From NCBI RefSeq assembly GCF_900169525.1, contig NZ_LT821239.1, positions 372,001 through 436,000 on the forward strand: a DNA stretch of 64,000 bases, written 5' to 3'. Below, one piece after another: positions 1 to 8,504 of the stretch. The position numbers were made by a program, and so were the translations under genes. This DNA comes from Corynebacterium pacaense. Lineage in GTDB: Bacteria > Actinomycetota > Actinomycetes > Mycobacteriales > Mycobacteriaceae. The notes under the pieces were generated by a model, which was not told the origin of the DNA, made no database searches, and saw nothing but the letters and a program-made list of their open reading frames with translations. The number at the start of each line of letters is the position of its first letter. Within the stretch, counting starts at the first letter, position 1.

Positions 1-2
1 GC

Positions 3-140
3 ATTATCGACGCCAACCGCTTCGACTACCCCGACGCCGCCCTCTGGGTCTACGGTGCCGTGTTCGCGCTGTACTTCATCGTGTGCTTCCCCATCTCCTG
101 GTTCTCCAGGCAACTCGAAAGGAAATGGAAACTGGCATGA
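3..140 (+). CDS. Amino-acid ABC transporter permease, C-terminal fragment
   Basis: The 45 visible residues (IIDANRFDYPDAALWVYG onward, ending in QLERKWKLA) are the tail of an integral membrane permease: one hydrophobic segment (about residues 17-33) followed by a short basic cytoplasmic end. The stop TGA overlaps the ATG of the next gene, an amino-acid-type ABC ATPase, so the two are translationally coupled and form one polar amino-acid (HisM/GlnP-type) importer. The 5' part lies outside the window. Family assignment rests mainly on the neighbour and on the typical C-terminal pattern. Confidence 0.75.
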   Translation: MIDANRFDYPDAALWVYGAVFALYFIVCFPISWFSRQLERKWKLA

Positions 141-901
141 GTGAGCCGATTCTGACGCTTGAGAGCGTGGAGAAGATCTACCCGACCGGGGTGAAGGCAC
201 TCAAGGATGTCTCGCTGAGCGTGCAACGCTCCGAGGTCATCGCCGTGATCGGACCCTCCGGCTGTGGCAAATCCACCCTGCTGCGCACCGTCAACGGGCT
301 CGAGGATATCCAGGGCGGGTCGATTACCTTCCACGGCGACAAGCTCAACGTCCGCGGCACGAAGTGGGAGCAGGTGCGCCAGCGCATCGGCATGGTGTTC
401 CAGTCCTACGAGCTGTTCCCGCACCTGAGTGTGATGGGTAACCTGCTGCTGGGGCCGACCGTCGTTACGCATAGGGACAAGGCAACTGCGCGGGCGCAGG
501 CGGAGAAACTCCTCACCCGTGTCGGCCTGCTCGACCGCGCAGATTCCAAACCCCACCAGCTCTCCGGCGGGCAGAAGCAGCGCATCGCCATCGTGCGCGC
601 GCTGATGATGAACCCCGAGGTCCTGCTTCTCGACGAAATCACCGCCTCCCTCGACCCCGAGATGGTCCGCGAGGTCCTCGACGTGGTGCTGGAGCTGGCG
701 CGCGAGGGCATGACCATGCTCATTGTCACCCACGAGATGGGCTTCGCCCGCGCCATCGCCGACCGCGTGGTATTCATGGATGCCGGGAGGATCGTGGAGA
801 TCGACACACCCGAGCGCTTCTTCACCGCCCCCTCCTCGCAGCGCGCCGCGACGTTTCTGGATACCTTCGTCTTCCAGGACCCCGGGACGGGTGCCCCGTA
901 A
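137..901 (+). CDS. Polar amino-acid ABC transporter ATP-binding protein
   Basis: This 254-residue cytoplasmic ATPase powers an amino-acid importer of the GlnQ/HisP family. It shows Walker A (GPSGCGKST), the signature loop (LSGGQKQR), Walker B (LLLDEITASLD) and the switch His (THEMGFA). The usual DEPTSALD is DEITASLD here, a mild deviation. I chose ATG 137 because it overlaps the stop of the permease gene as ATGA; in-frame starts further upstream (83, 125) lie inside that gene. The substrate-binding partner is not adjacent; a candidate is the lipoprotein at 12360. The TAA stop lies in the first arm of a 76-bp palindromic repeat. Confidence 0.93.
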   Translation: MSEPILTLESVEKIYPTGVKALKDVSLSVQRSEVIAVIGPSGCGKSTLLRTVNGLEDIQGGSITFHGDKLNVRGTKWEQVRQRIGMVFQSYELFPHLSVMGNLLLGPTVVTHRDKATARAQAEKLLTRVGLLDRADSKPHQLSGGQKQRIAIVRALMMNPEVLLLDEITASLDPEMVREVLDVVLELAREGMTMLIVTHEMGFARAIADRVVFMDAGRIVEIDTPERFFTAPSSQRAATFLDTFVFQDPGTGAP

Positions 902-973
902 CAAACTGCGTGCCCTGCTCCCGCGTCCTGGGAAAAGGCGGAGCCGAAACGGGTGTTGTACGGACTTTGTGAC
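898..973. repeat. 76-bp palindromic intergenic element, copy 1
   Basis: Left arm GTAACAAACTGCGTGC (898-913) and right arm GTACGGACTTTGTGAC (958-973) are imperfect inverted repeats. The element begins in the TAA stop region of the upstream ATPase gene. A second copy of exactly the same length, about 68 percent identical (52 of 76 by hand count), is found at 2005-3543 once the inserted IS and one target repeat are removed. It could be a non-autonomous mobile element or a bidirectional terminator; there is no T-run after either arm. Confidence 0.7.
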
Positions 974-1095
974 AAGGCGGTGCCACGACCACCCGAATGA
1001 GTCGAGACCCGGAAGGTGCTGTGGCGGGGCGTCGAAAGGCGGGGATCGTCGGGGTGCCCCTATGCTGGGGCCACACTCTGAAAGGAATCCTCACC

Positions 1096-1992
1096 ATGGC
1101 TGATAGAACGATCGTCATTTCCGGGGCGTCCGGCCTCATCGGTACCGCGCTGGTCAAATCCTTCGCCGCGGACGGTGTGGCGGTGAAAACACTGGTAAGG
1201 CACACTCCTGAAACCCGGGGCGAGGTGTATTGGAATCCGGCGGAGGGACAGCTGGACGCCGAGGAACTGGTCGGTGCGCAGGCGGTGATCAACCTCAACG
1301 GTGCCTCCATTTCCCGGCTTCCGTGGATACCGTCGTACCGGAAAACCCTGCTATCGTCGCGACTTCAACCCACGAACACACTGGTCAACGCCCTGAAGAA
1401 GCTGGGAGCCGACGCACCCCGGCTCGTTTCCGCCTCCGCGGTCGGCTTCTACGGGAGCCTCCCGGGGGAGACCATCTCGGAGTCCACCGTCGCCGGTGAC
1501 ACCTTCCTCGCCGACGTGTGCATCGCGTGGGAACGCGCGGCACAGGGCGCGCCGGGCCCGGTGTCCCTGCTGCGCACCGCTCCGCTGCTCCACAGGCGGG
1601 CGCTGCTCAAACCGTTGATACCGCTGACGAGGTTCGGACTCGCCGGGCCGCTCGGCTCCGGTCAGCAGTACTGGCCGTGGATCTCGCTCACCGATGAGGT
1701 CCGCGCCATCCGGCATATCATCGATGAGGGAATCGACGGCCCCGTCAACCTCGTCGGCCCGGAGGCGGTGACCGCCAATGAGACGGGACGCTACCTCGCG
1801 CACAGGCTCCACCGGCCGTTTCTGCTCCCGGTGCCGGCCTGGGCCCTGCGGGCGGTGCTGAGCAGGCAGGCCGCGGACTCCCTGCTGCTTGCCGACGCCC
1901 ACGTCCTACCCACCGCCCTCACCGACTCCGGCTTCACTTTCATCCACCGCACCGCGGCGGAAGCGATCGATGCTGCGTTGTCGGGACGCTGA
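1096..1992 (+). CDS. TIGR01777-family epimerase-like SDR protein
   Basis: This 298-residue protein has the N-terminal Rossmann motif of extended SDR enzymes (VISGASGLIGTAL) and the family's WNPAEG and INLNGASIS motifs, together with SASAVGFYG and the C-terminal Pro-rich domain of the TIGR01777/YfcH group. The reaction is unknown; family members are often called NAD-dependent epimerases or cell division inhibitor SulA-like. I chose ATG 1096 because GAAAGGA lies 7-8 bases upstream and the protein then starts MADRTIVISG, as expected for the fold. It is a single gene, flanked on both sides by copies of a 76-bp palindromic element. Confidence 0.9.
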   Translation: MADRTIVISGASGLIGTALVKSFAADGVAVKTLVRHTPETRGEVYWNPAEGQLDAEELVGAQAVINLNGASISRLPWIPSYRKTLLSSRLQPTNTLVNALKKLGADAPRLVSASAVGFYGSLPGETISESTVAGDTFLADVCIAWERAAQGAPGPVSLLRTAPLLHRRALLKPLIPLTRFGLAGPLGSGQQYWPWISLTDEVRAIRHIIDEGIDGPVNLVGPEAVTANETGRYLAHRLHRPFLLPVPAWALRAVLSRQAADSLLLADAHVLPTALTDSGFTFIHRTAAEAIDAALSGR

Positions 1993-2033
1993 CTCCGCCT
2001 CGATGTAACAAACGACGTGCTCTGCGGATAACT

Positions 2034-3488
2034 GGCTCTTCACGATTTAGAGTGCGTTGATCTTTCCCTGCAGCTGTCCGGAGTGGATCAGGCACCGCAA
2101 TATGTAGTGGTTGATGTTCCTGAACCCGAGTGCGATCCCGCGCAGGTGCTCCAGCCGACCATTGATCGCTTCGACCGGGCCGTTGGACGCGCCGATGTCG
2201 AAATAGGCGAGCACGTCTTCGCGTCGGCGCCACAGGGTCCGCCCCAGTTGGGCGAGTTCCTCCAGCCCTGCGGGTAGCCCCTTGCGGATGCTGTTGATCA
2301 CCCTGCTCATCAGCTTCTTGCCCTCCGACTTCTTCGGATGCCCGTAGGCTGCGATCAGATCCTGGTAGAACAACCACGTCACTTCCAGGGCGACGTAGTC
2401 ATCGTCGGTGGCCCACAACATGTCGAGTCGTTGTTTCTGCCGGTCGGTGAGATAGTTCGTCCTGGTCAACAGGGTCCTCCGGTACTTGTACAACGGATCA
2501 TCCTTGCGCCCACGCCGCCCGGTCGTCTCACGTTGGAGGCGTTGCCGGCACCCGGTGAGCTTGTCGGCAGCCAGATGCACCACATGGAACGGGTCCATCA
2601 CCTTGCGGGCATCCGGGAGCACCTGGTCCACGGCTGAGGCATAGCCGGTGAACCCGTCCATCGTCACCACCTGCACGTTTTCCCGGAAATCAGGGTCGCG
2701 TTCCTGCAGCCACGTGCGCAGCACCTGCGCGCTACGACCGGGACGGATGTCCAGCAGGCGGGCATGCCCACGGCCATCCACCAGCGGGGTGAGGTCGACG
2801 AGGATGGTCACCAGATTGGACGGCTCAGTCGGTCGTCGGGTGTGCTTCCAGACGTGCTCATCGACGCCGAGGATGCGCACGCCGTCCAGATGTCCGGGGT
2901 CGTCGTAGACGAGGCTCCGGCAGGCATCGAGTGCGACCTGGTTGACCAGTTCCCAGCCCACGCCGAGTGCTTTGGCGGTGGCGGACACGCTCATCCGGTC
3001 GATCGCCAGGCGCTGGAGAATCCAGCGGGTGACCCGGTGGGTGATCTTGGCCCCGTCATCAGCGCAGTTGAGTGAAGCCTGGAAAATCTTCCTGGCACAG
3101 GACAGATTGCTGCAGGTGAAACGGGGGACGCGGACGTGCAGGCGGGTGGGGGACCCGACGACCGGCAGGGCGACGAGCCGGCGGAGAGTGTGGTCGCGCA
3201 GCTTCCCGGACTGTCCGCAGTCCGGGCAGAGGTTGTTCACGGTCACGGGGGTGGCGTCGATGATGGTGATGTTTCCGGCGTCGGCGGCACCGGTGATCGT
3301 CAGGCCGATTTCCGCGGTGCGGCAGATGGTGTCGGCGACGAGGTTGCCACTAGGCTGCACAGTAGGGTCCTGGTTCGGTCAGATGATGGTGTGGTAACTC
3401 TCATCTTGTACCGGCCAGGGCCCCTCTATGTTGTGCCACCCCGAACCCCACCTCGTGGTCAGCTACGCACTCCGAAACGCGAAGAGCC
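2034..3488 (-). mobile_element. ISL3-family insertion sequence with 8-bp target duplication
   Basis: The 1455-bp element is bounded by 23-bp inverted repeats: 2034-2056 (GGCTCTTCACGATTTAGAG...) and 3466-3488, matching at 19 of 23 positions. It is flanked by identical 8-bp direct repeats GGATAACT at 2026-2033 and 3489-3496, the duplication length expected of ISL3. One full-length transposase occupies almost all of it, so the copy appears intact and potentially active. It sits inside a 76-bp palindromic element. Confidence 0.95.
2047..3360 (-). CDS. ISL3-family transposase
   Basis: 437-residue DDE transposase. The N-terminus carries a zinc-finger-like CPDCGQSG segment (about residues 39-46) and a second Cys cluster (CSNLSCARK). 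A winged helix follows, then the RNase H-like core with VLGVDE (first Asp) and VVTMDGFTGY (second Asp); the acidic residue near EAINGRLEHLRG is the likely third. Start is GTG 3360, preceded by an AGGA stretch. Length and reading frame are normal for the family, with no visible damage. Confidence 0.93.
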   Translation of the reverse strand: MQPSGNLVADTICRTAEIGLTITGAADAGNITIIDATPVTVNNLCPDCGQSGKLRDHTLRRLVALPVVGSPTRLHVRVPRFTCSNLSCARKIFQASLNCADDGAKITHRVTRWILQRLAIDRMSVSATAKALGVGWELVNQVALDACRSLVYDDPGHLDGVRILGVDEHVWKHTRRPTEPSNLVTILVDLTPLVDGRGHARLLDIRPGRSAQVLRTWLQERDPDFRENVQVVTMDGFTGYASAVDQVLPDARKVMDPFHVVHLAADKLTGCRQRLQRETTGRRGRKDDPLYKYRRTLLTRTNYLTDRQKQRLDMLWATDDDYVALEVTWLFYQDLIAAYGHPKKSEGKKLMSRVINSIRKGLPAGLEELAQLGRTLWRRREDVLAYFDIGASNGPVEAINGRLEHLRGIALGFRNINHYILRCLIHSGQLQGKINAL

Positions 3489-3553
3489 GGATAACTCCTG
3501 GGCAAATGCGGGGACATAATGCCCATTGCACGGAGTTTGTTACGCGGGTGGAC

Positions 3554-4303
3554 CTAACGCCAGGTGGTGCCTCGAGAGGCGAGCCTGCGGTGGGGCGGCT
3601 GCGCGCGCCATGAGGCAAACACCGTGTGCAAACCGCGGGCGAAGCGGGTCCACAGCTGGGCCGCGCCGCGGAGCGCCCGGGAGTCCATCGAGACCACGAG
3701 ATCCTCCTGGAACCACACCGTCTCATCGGCGCGGACCGCGAAGGAGAGCTGCATGTCATCGTGGACGAAGGTGTCCGCAATGTCCACCTCCGAGCGCACG
3801 GATTCCCACCAGTCGCGCCGGATGCAGCAGTTGGAGCCGAACAAGGGATAGTGTCCGAGCGCCAGGCCGGTGCAGAAACGGTAGGCACCGAGATAGAGTC
3901 CGCCGGCCAGCTCACCGCGGGCGGAGGTGAAGACACCGGCACCGGTGATGGCCACCACCCTGCGGGGTCCGGACCGCTCCGCCGCATCCCAGGTGCGGTG
4001 GAGGTGCTCGATGAAGGGGGGAGGGAGGGTGACGTCGGCGTCGATACGCAGGAGCACGTCGCCGGAGGCGGCGGTGAGACCCGCGGCATTCGCCCAGGTG
4101 ATGCCACGCCGGGGTTCGGTGATCACGGTGGCGCCCATGGCGCGGGCGACCGCCGCGGAGTCGTCGGTGCTGCCGTTATCCACCACGATGACCTCGTCGG
4201 GGGCGGTGGTCTGCTCGCTTATGGAAGTCAGGCATGTCCGCAGCAGATCCGCGTCGTTGAGGCAGGGTATAACCACGGAGAGGGTCCGGTTGCGGTGTGA
4301 CAT
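3554..4303 (-). CDS. Family 2 glycosyltransferase
   Basis: 249-residue GT-A fold glycosyltransferase. It opens with the standard SVVIPCLNDADLLRTCL motif, continues with VIVVDNGSTDD and has the metal-binding DxD as RIDADVTLP (about residues 90-98). There is no membrane segment, so it is likely a cytoplasmic or membrane-associated enzyme. Donor and acceptor are unknown; cell-envelope glycolipid or polysaccharide synthesis is plausible in a mycolic-acid bacterium. I chose ATG 4303 because AGAAGGA lies about 7 bases upstream and the motif then starts at residue 8. It is divergent from lldD with a 127-bp shared promoter region. Confidence 0.88.
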   Translation of the reverse strand: MSHRNRTLSVVIPCLNDADLLRTCLTSISEQTTAPDEVIVVDNGSTDDSAAVARAMGATVITEPRRGITWANAAGLTAASGDVLLRIDADVTLPPPFIEHLHRTWDAAERSGPRRVVAITGAGVFTSARGELAGGLYLGAYRFCTGLALGHYPLFGSNCCIRRDWWESVRSEVDIADTFVHDDMQLSFAVRADETVWFQEDLVVSMDSRALRGAAQLWTRFARGLHTVFASWRAQPPHRRLASRGTTWR

Positions 4304-4430
4304 GACATCCTTCTGTCTGGCGGGCGTTGGTGCCAAGTTATCAGTCGGGGTTCGGATGTGCGCCCCCGGAGTACGTTGAATATTGTCCGGTAGTCACCGG
4401 GAAAGTCCACCTTCGGGAAGAGAGAATCCA

Positions 4431-5693
4431 ATGTCACGTCCCACCCCCACCGCACTCAAACGCCGGTTGCCCTCGTATTCGGAGCTTCGCCCGCTGATGA
4501 ACTTCGCCACGCCGACGCTGAATTTCAAGCAGCGTCGCCTGGCGAAGGCCGCCAGTGTCTGGGACCTGCGGGACATCGCCAGGCGACTCACCCCGAAGGC
4601 TCCCTTCGACTATGTCGATGGCGCAGCCGAGGCGGAGATCTCGCTGCACCGCGCCCGCACAGCCTACCGCGATGTGCAGTTTCACCCCGGCGTGCTCCGC
4701 GATGTCTCCGATGCCGATCTGAGCACCACTGTGTTCGGGGAGCGCTGGTCCATGCCCGTCGGTCTGGCACCCACGGGCTTCACCCGGATGATGCACTCGG
4801 AGGGCGAGTACGCGGGCTCGGCCGCCGCCGCTGACGCCGGCGTCGCGTTCTGCTTGTCGACGATGGGGACCGCATCGATCGAGGATGTGGCCGGGCACGC
4901 CCCGGACGGGACTAACTGGTTCCAGCTCTACCTGTGGCGCGACCGTGAGCGTTCCAGGGAACTCATCCAGAGGGCCTGGGACAACGGCTTCAAGACTCTG
5001 CTGGTCACCGTCGACACCGCCATCGCCGGCGCCCGGCTCCGCGATGTCCACAACGGCATGACCATTCCCCCGCAGCTGACGCTGAAGACGGTGGTAGATG
5101 CCGCCTACCGGCCCGAATGGTGGTTCAACTTCCTCACCCACGAACCGTTGAGCTTTGCCTCGATCTCCCGGCACAGCGGCACCGTTGCGAGCCTGGTGGA
5201 CACGATGTTCGATCCCTCGCTGACCTTTGATGACCTGGACTGGATCCGTGAGGCCTGGCCCGGCAACCTCATGTGCAAGGGCCTGCAGACCGTCGAGGAT
5301 GCCCGCCGCTGCATCGACCACGGTGCCGACGGCGTGATCGTGTCCAACCACGGCGGACGCCAGCTCGACCGCGCCCCCGTCCCCCTGCATCTGCTGCCGA
5401 AGGTCCGCGAGGCGCTCGGTGATCAGGTGACCATCGGCCTGGACACCGGCATCATGAGCGGTGCCGATGTGCTCGCCGCGGTGGCGCAGGGTGCGGACTT
5501 CACCCTGGTGGGACGGGCCTATATGTACGGACTCATGGCCGGTGGCACCGCCGGCGTGGCCCGGATGCTGGAGATCATGCGGGCGGAGATGACTAGGACC
5601 ATCCGGCTGCTCGGGGTGAACCGGCTGGATGAGCTCGGTCCGGAGCATGTTTCGCTGAGCACCGACGTTCCCGCCACAGGCACATGGGTGTAG
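4431..5693 (+). CDS. lldD: Quinone-dependent L-lactate dehydrogenase (FMN)
   Basis: 420-residue FMN-dependent alpha-hydroxyacid oxidase family member, the length of corynebacterial LldD. It oxidises L-lactate to pyruvate, passing electrons to the quinone pool at the membrane. The FMN/active-site block SNHGGRQLDRAP contains the catalytic His and substrate Arg. YVDGAAEAE near the N-terminus and LVGRAYMYGL near the C-terminus are family marks. ATG 4431 follows GGGAAGAGAGA. The lactate permease and LldR that accompany lldD in C. glutamicum are not next to it here. Another hydroxyacid substrate cannot be excluded. Confidence 0.9.
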   Translation: MSRPTPTALKRRLPSYSELRPLMNFATPTLNFKQRRLAKAASVWDLRDIARRLTPKAPFDYVDGAAEAEISLHRARTAYRDVQFHPGVLRDVSDADLSTTVFGERWSMPVGLAPTGFTRMMHSEGEYAGSAAAADAGVAFCLSTMGTASIEDVAGHAPDGTNWFQLYLWRDRERSRELIQRAWDNGFKTLLVTVDTAIAGARLRDVHNGMTIPPQLTLKTVVDAAYRPEWWFNFLTHEPLSFASISRHSGTVASLVDTMFDPSLTFDDLDWIREAWPGNLMCKGLQTVEDARRCIDHGADGVIVSNHGGRQLDRAPVPLHLLPKVREALGDQVTIGLDTGIMSGADVLAAVAQGADFTLVGRAYMYGLMAGGTAGVARMLEIMRAEMTRTIRLLGVNRLDELGPEHVSLSTDVPATGTWV

Positions 5694-5699
5694 CGGTAT

Positions 5700-7676
5700 C
5701 TAGAGCCGCAGGCGGCGCAGCAGCTGGGCGTTGAGTGCGACCACCACCGTGGATGCGGACATGAGGATCGCCCCCACACTCATCGGCAGGACGAACCCCA
5801 CCGGTGCGAGCACGCCGGCTGCCAGGGGTACCGCGACGAGGTTGTATCCCGCCGCCCACCACAGGTTCTGCTTCATCTTCCGGTAGGCAGCCTCCGACAG
5901 CGTGATCACCGAGAGCACCGAACGCGGATCGGAGGAGGCGAGGATCACGCCGGCCGAGGCGATCGCCACGTCGGTCCCGGCGCCGATGGCGATTCCGACA
6001 TCGGCGCGGGCCAGGGCCGGGGCGTCATTGACGCCGTCGCCGACCATGGCCACGGTACGGCCCTCGGCCTGCAGCTCGGCGATGGCCTTCTCCTTATCCT
6101 CCGGGCGAACCCCGGCGAAGACACGGTCGATGCCGAGCTCGGAGGCGACACGGTTCGCCACGGCGGGTGCGTCACCGGTGATCATCACCACCTCGGTGCC
6201 CCGTGCGTGCAGGGCGTCGACGGTGGGGCGGGACTGCGGGCGCACGGCGTCGTCGAGAAGCAGGGTGCCGGCGACGGTGCCGTCGACGAGCACATGCAAC
6301 ACCGTGGCATCGTCGTCGGTGGTGGCGGTGATCCCGTGGAGTTCGAGCAGATGCGGACCGCCGACCTCAACGACCTGCCCCGCGACGGTGGCGCGGACAC
6401 CGACGGCGGGGGAGGACTGGAAGTCATCGGCGGCGGGGACGGTGAGTCCGCGATCCCGTGCCGCACGGACAATGGCCCTGGCCAGGGGATGCTCGCTACC
6501 GGCCTCCACGGCGGCCGCTAAGGAGAGAACCCGCTTCGAATCCTCACCCCTGATCTCGGTCACGGTCGGCTCGCCCAGGGTCAGCGTCCCGGTCTTGTCG
6601 AAGAACACGGTGTTGACGGTGCGCATTGATTCCAGCGCCAGTCGGTCCTTGATCAGGATTCCGTTGCGGGCTGCGAGCTCGGTGGCGATAGAGACGACCA
6701 GCGGTATCGCCAGACCGAGGGCGTGGGGGCAGGCGATGACGAGAACGGTGATCGCACGTACGACCGCGGCATCCGGGCGTCCCAGGGAGAACCACACGAT
6801 CGCGGTGACCACCGCCGAGCCGAGTGCGAACCAGAAGAACAGGGCGGCCGCACGGTCGGCGAGACGCTGGGCCCGCGAGGAGGAGTGCTGGGCCTGCTCG
6901 ACCAGCGACCGGATACCGGCCAGGGCGGTGTTGTCTCCCGTGGCCGTGACCTGCACCCGGAGTCCGGAATCGGTGGACACGGTACCCGCGACGACGGTGT
7001 CGCCGAGACCACGGTGCACCGGGCGGGACTCGCCGGTGATCATCGACTCATCCACCGAGGCGGCACCGTCGATGATGCGGCCATCGGCGGGCACCGTGGA
7101 ACCGGGGCGCACGATGACCACATCACCGACCTTCAGCTCATCGGGGGCGAGGCTGATCACCTTCTCCCCATCGAGTTTCTCGGCGCGGTCGGGTAGGAGT
7201 GAGGCCAGCGAATCGAGCGCGGAGGTGGTCCTGGCCAGGGAACGCATCTCGATCCAGTGGCCCAGCAGCATGATGAGGACCAGTAGCGCCAATTCCCACC
7301 AGAAGTCCAGCTCATGGCTGAAGAATCCCAGCGTCGACGCCCAGGAGGAGACGAAGGCCACGGTGATGGCCAGTCCGATGAGCAGCATCATTCCCGGTTT
7401 GTGTCCGCGGATCTCGCTGACCGCCCCGCTGAGGAAGGGGCGTCCGCCCCAGATGAAGATGACCGTACCAAGCAGGGGGGACACGCTGTGCAGCAGCACC
7501 GAATCGGGCAGTGAATATCCGATCAGCGCGGCGAACATCGGGGACAGGGCGACCGCGGGCACCGCCAGGATGAGAGTGATCCAGAACAGGCGGCGAAACA
7601 TTGCCACATGGTCCATGTGGTGATGGTGTTCAGCGTGGCTCATGTCCATTGAATCCATATTCTCCATGGTTACCAT
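5700..7676 (-). CDS. copB: CopB-type heavy-metal (Cu/Ag) P1B-ATPase
   Basis: 658-residue metal-exporting P-type ATPase of the inner membrane. The His/Met-rich N-terminus (MDMSHAEHHHHMDH) replaces the usual CxxC domain and the transmembrane metal site is CPH (VIACPHALG); both are marks of the CopB (P1B-3) class. Also visible are the phosphorylation site DKTGTLT, TGES, and the hinge GDGVNDAPALA. Start ATG 7676 is the best in-frame choice, but ATG 7667 or 7658 are possible. It lies 68 bp downstream of a copper-associated lipoprotein and is surely co-transcribed. No copper regulator is adjacent. Confidence 0.92.
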   Translation of the reverse strand: MVTMENMDSMDMSHAEHHHHMDHVAMFRRLFWITLILAVPAVALSPMFAALIGYSLPDSVLLHSVSPLLGTVIFIWGGRPFLSGAVSEIRGHKPGMMLLIGLAITVAFVSSWASTLGFFSHELDFWWELALLVLIMLLGHWIEMRSLARTTSALDSLASLLPDRAEKLDGEKVISLAPDELKVGDVVIVRPGSTVPADGRIIDGAASVDESMITGESRPVHRGLGDTVVAGTVSTDSGLRVQVTATGDNTALAGIRSLVEQAQHSSSRAQRLADRAAALFFWFALGSAVVTAIVWFSLGRPDAAVVRAITVLVIACPHALGLAIPLVVSIATELAARNGILIKDRLALESMRTVNTVFFDKTGTLTLGEPTVTEIRGEDSKRVLSLAAAVEAGSEHPLARAIVRAARDRGLTVPAADDFQSSPAVGVRATVAGQVVEVGGPHLLELHGITATTDDDATVLHVLVDGTVAGTLLLDDAVRPQSRPTVDALHARGTEVVMITGDAPAVANRVASELGIDRVFAGVRPEDKEKAIAELQAEGRTVAMVGDGVNDAPALARADVGIAIGAGTDVAIASAGVILASSDPRSVLSVITLSEAAYRKMKQNLWWAAGYNLVAVPLAAGVLAPVGFVLPMSVGAILMSASTVVVALNAQLLRRLRL

Positions 7677-7744
7677 GATGCCCCTGAAGCCCATGCGGCG
7701 CTGGCCGAAGATTCCGCGCGGCTGTCGGGTCGCGGTCAGTACAG

Positions 7745-8317
7745 CTAGGACAGCGGTTCGATCTCGCTTTCCACCACCCACATGTGGTTGTGCATGGTCA
7801 TACCGTCCATGTCGTAGTCGACGACGTAGACCGTCTCATCCGTGGAGCCGACCACCGTCGCCCGCGCCCGCTCCATGCCGTCCATATGGTCGGCGAGCAG
7901 TGTCACCTCCGTGCCGTCGGGAATGCGGTCGGGCTCGGCATCCAGGATCTCCTCCTGCACCACCCATTTGTGGTCCCGCACCTCCTCGCCCCCGGTGGTC
8001 GGAATGTAGTCCACGGCATAGGCGTAGGTTCGGTAGGCCCCGACAATCCGCGCCTCCGCGCCCTGCATTCCTTCCATATGCGCGGTGTTCAGCCGGACCG
8101 TCGATCCCACCGGATAGGTCGGGTTGTCTGCCGGTACCATCGCTTCGGGGACCGCTGCTCCGTCGGTGTCGTGATTGTGGTGGCCGTGCGCATCCGGGCT
8201 CCCGGTCGTTGCCGTTTCCGTTTGTGCGGTGTCCGGGGTCGGGGTCTCATCGGTGGTGGAGCAACCACCGAGAATTACGGCGCCGCCGAGGATCACTGCG
8301 CTCATGTACCTTTTCAT
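7745..8317 (-). CDS. YdhK/DUF1541 lipoprotein, copper-associated
   Basis: 190-residue predicted lipoprotein: signal peptide with lipobox LGGC at residues 16-19, a His-rich linker (HGHHNHDTDG), then two tandem DUF1541 repeats with HMEGMQGA / HMDGMERA and HKWVVQEE / HNHMWVVESE. The paired His/Met residues suggest copper binding at the outer face of the membrane. The start has a very strong site (AAGGAGGAG). It is first in an operon with the CopB-type ATPase, the usual genomic partner of this family, so a role in copper or silver tolerance is inferred. Confidence 0.88.
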   Translation of the reverse strand: MKRYMSAVILGGAVILGGCSTTDETPTPDTAQTETATTGSPDAHGHHNHDTDGAAVPEAMVPADNPTYPVGSTVRLNTAHMEGMQGAEARIVGAYRTYAYAVDYIPTTGGEEVRDHKWVVQEEILDAEPDRIPDGTEVTLLADHMDGMERARATVVGSTDETVYVVDYDMDGMTMHNHMWVVESEIEPLS

Positions 8318-8504
8318 CTTCTCCTCCTTCTTCCTTTTCCTGGTTTTCAGCCGAGTGTAGGGCAGACGGCGTGCCTGTCCGCCCGGGCGGGGAGACCACT
8401 TAGCGGTCAGTGATTCACCTCACAGGAAAACCGTATAGGCTGGCGTGACACGCACGATGTCGACCAGGACCCACGCTTTGAGGATTGGGAAGGGAAGAGT
8501 TGCT

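Larger units (their letters stand above)
2005..3543. repeat. 76-bp palindromic element, copy 2, split by an IS
   Basis: The left part (2005-2033, beginning GTAACAAACGACGTGC) and right part (3497-3543, ending GCACGGAGTTTGTTAC) join to a 76-bp unit when the IS at 2034-3488 and one copy of its 8-bp target duplication are removed. The end arms are inverted repeats, and the joined unit aligns without gaps to copy 1 at 898-973. It lies between the stop of the epimerase-like gene and the end of the glycosyltransferase gene. Confidence 0.7.

Noticed and set aside
2083..3519. Several open frames opposite the ISL3 transposase
   Set aside because: Composition and lack of motifs show them to be antisense shadows of the transposase.
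4434..5648. 404-residue antisense frame opposite lldD
   Set aside because: His/Gly-rich shadow frame without start signals; lldD carries clear FMN enzyme motifs.
5902..7623. 573-residue antisense frame opposite the copper ATPase
   Set aside because: Ser/Arg/Thr-rich shadow; the ATPase strand has all P-type motifs.
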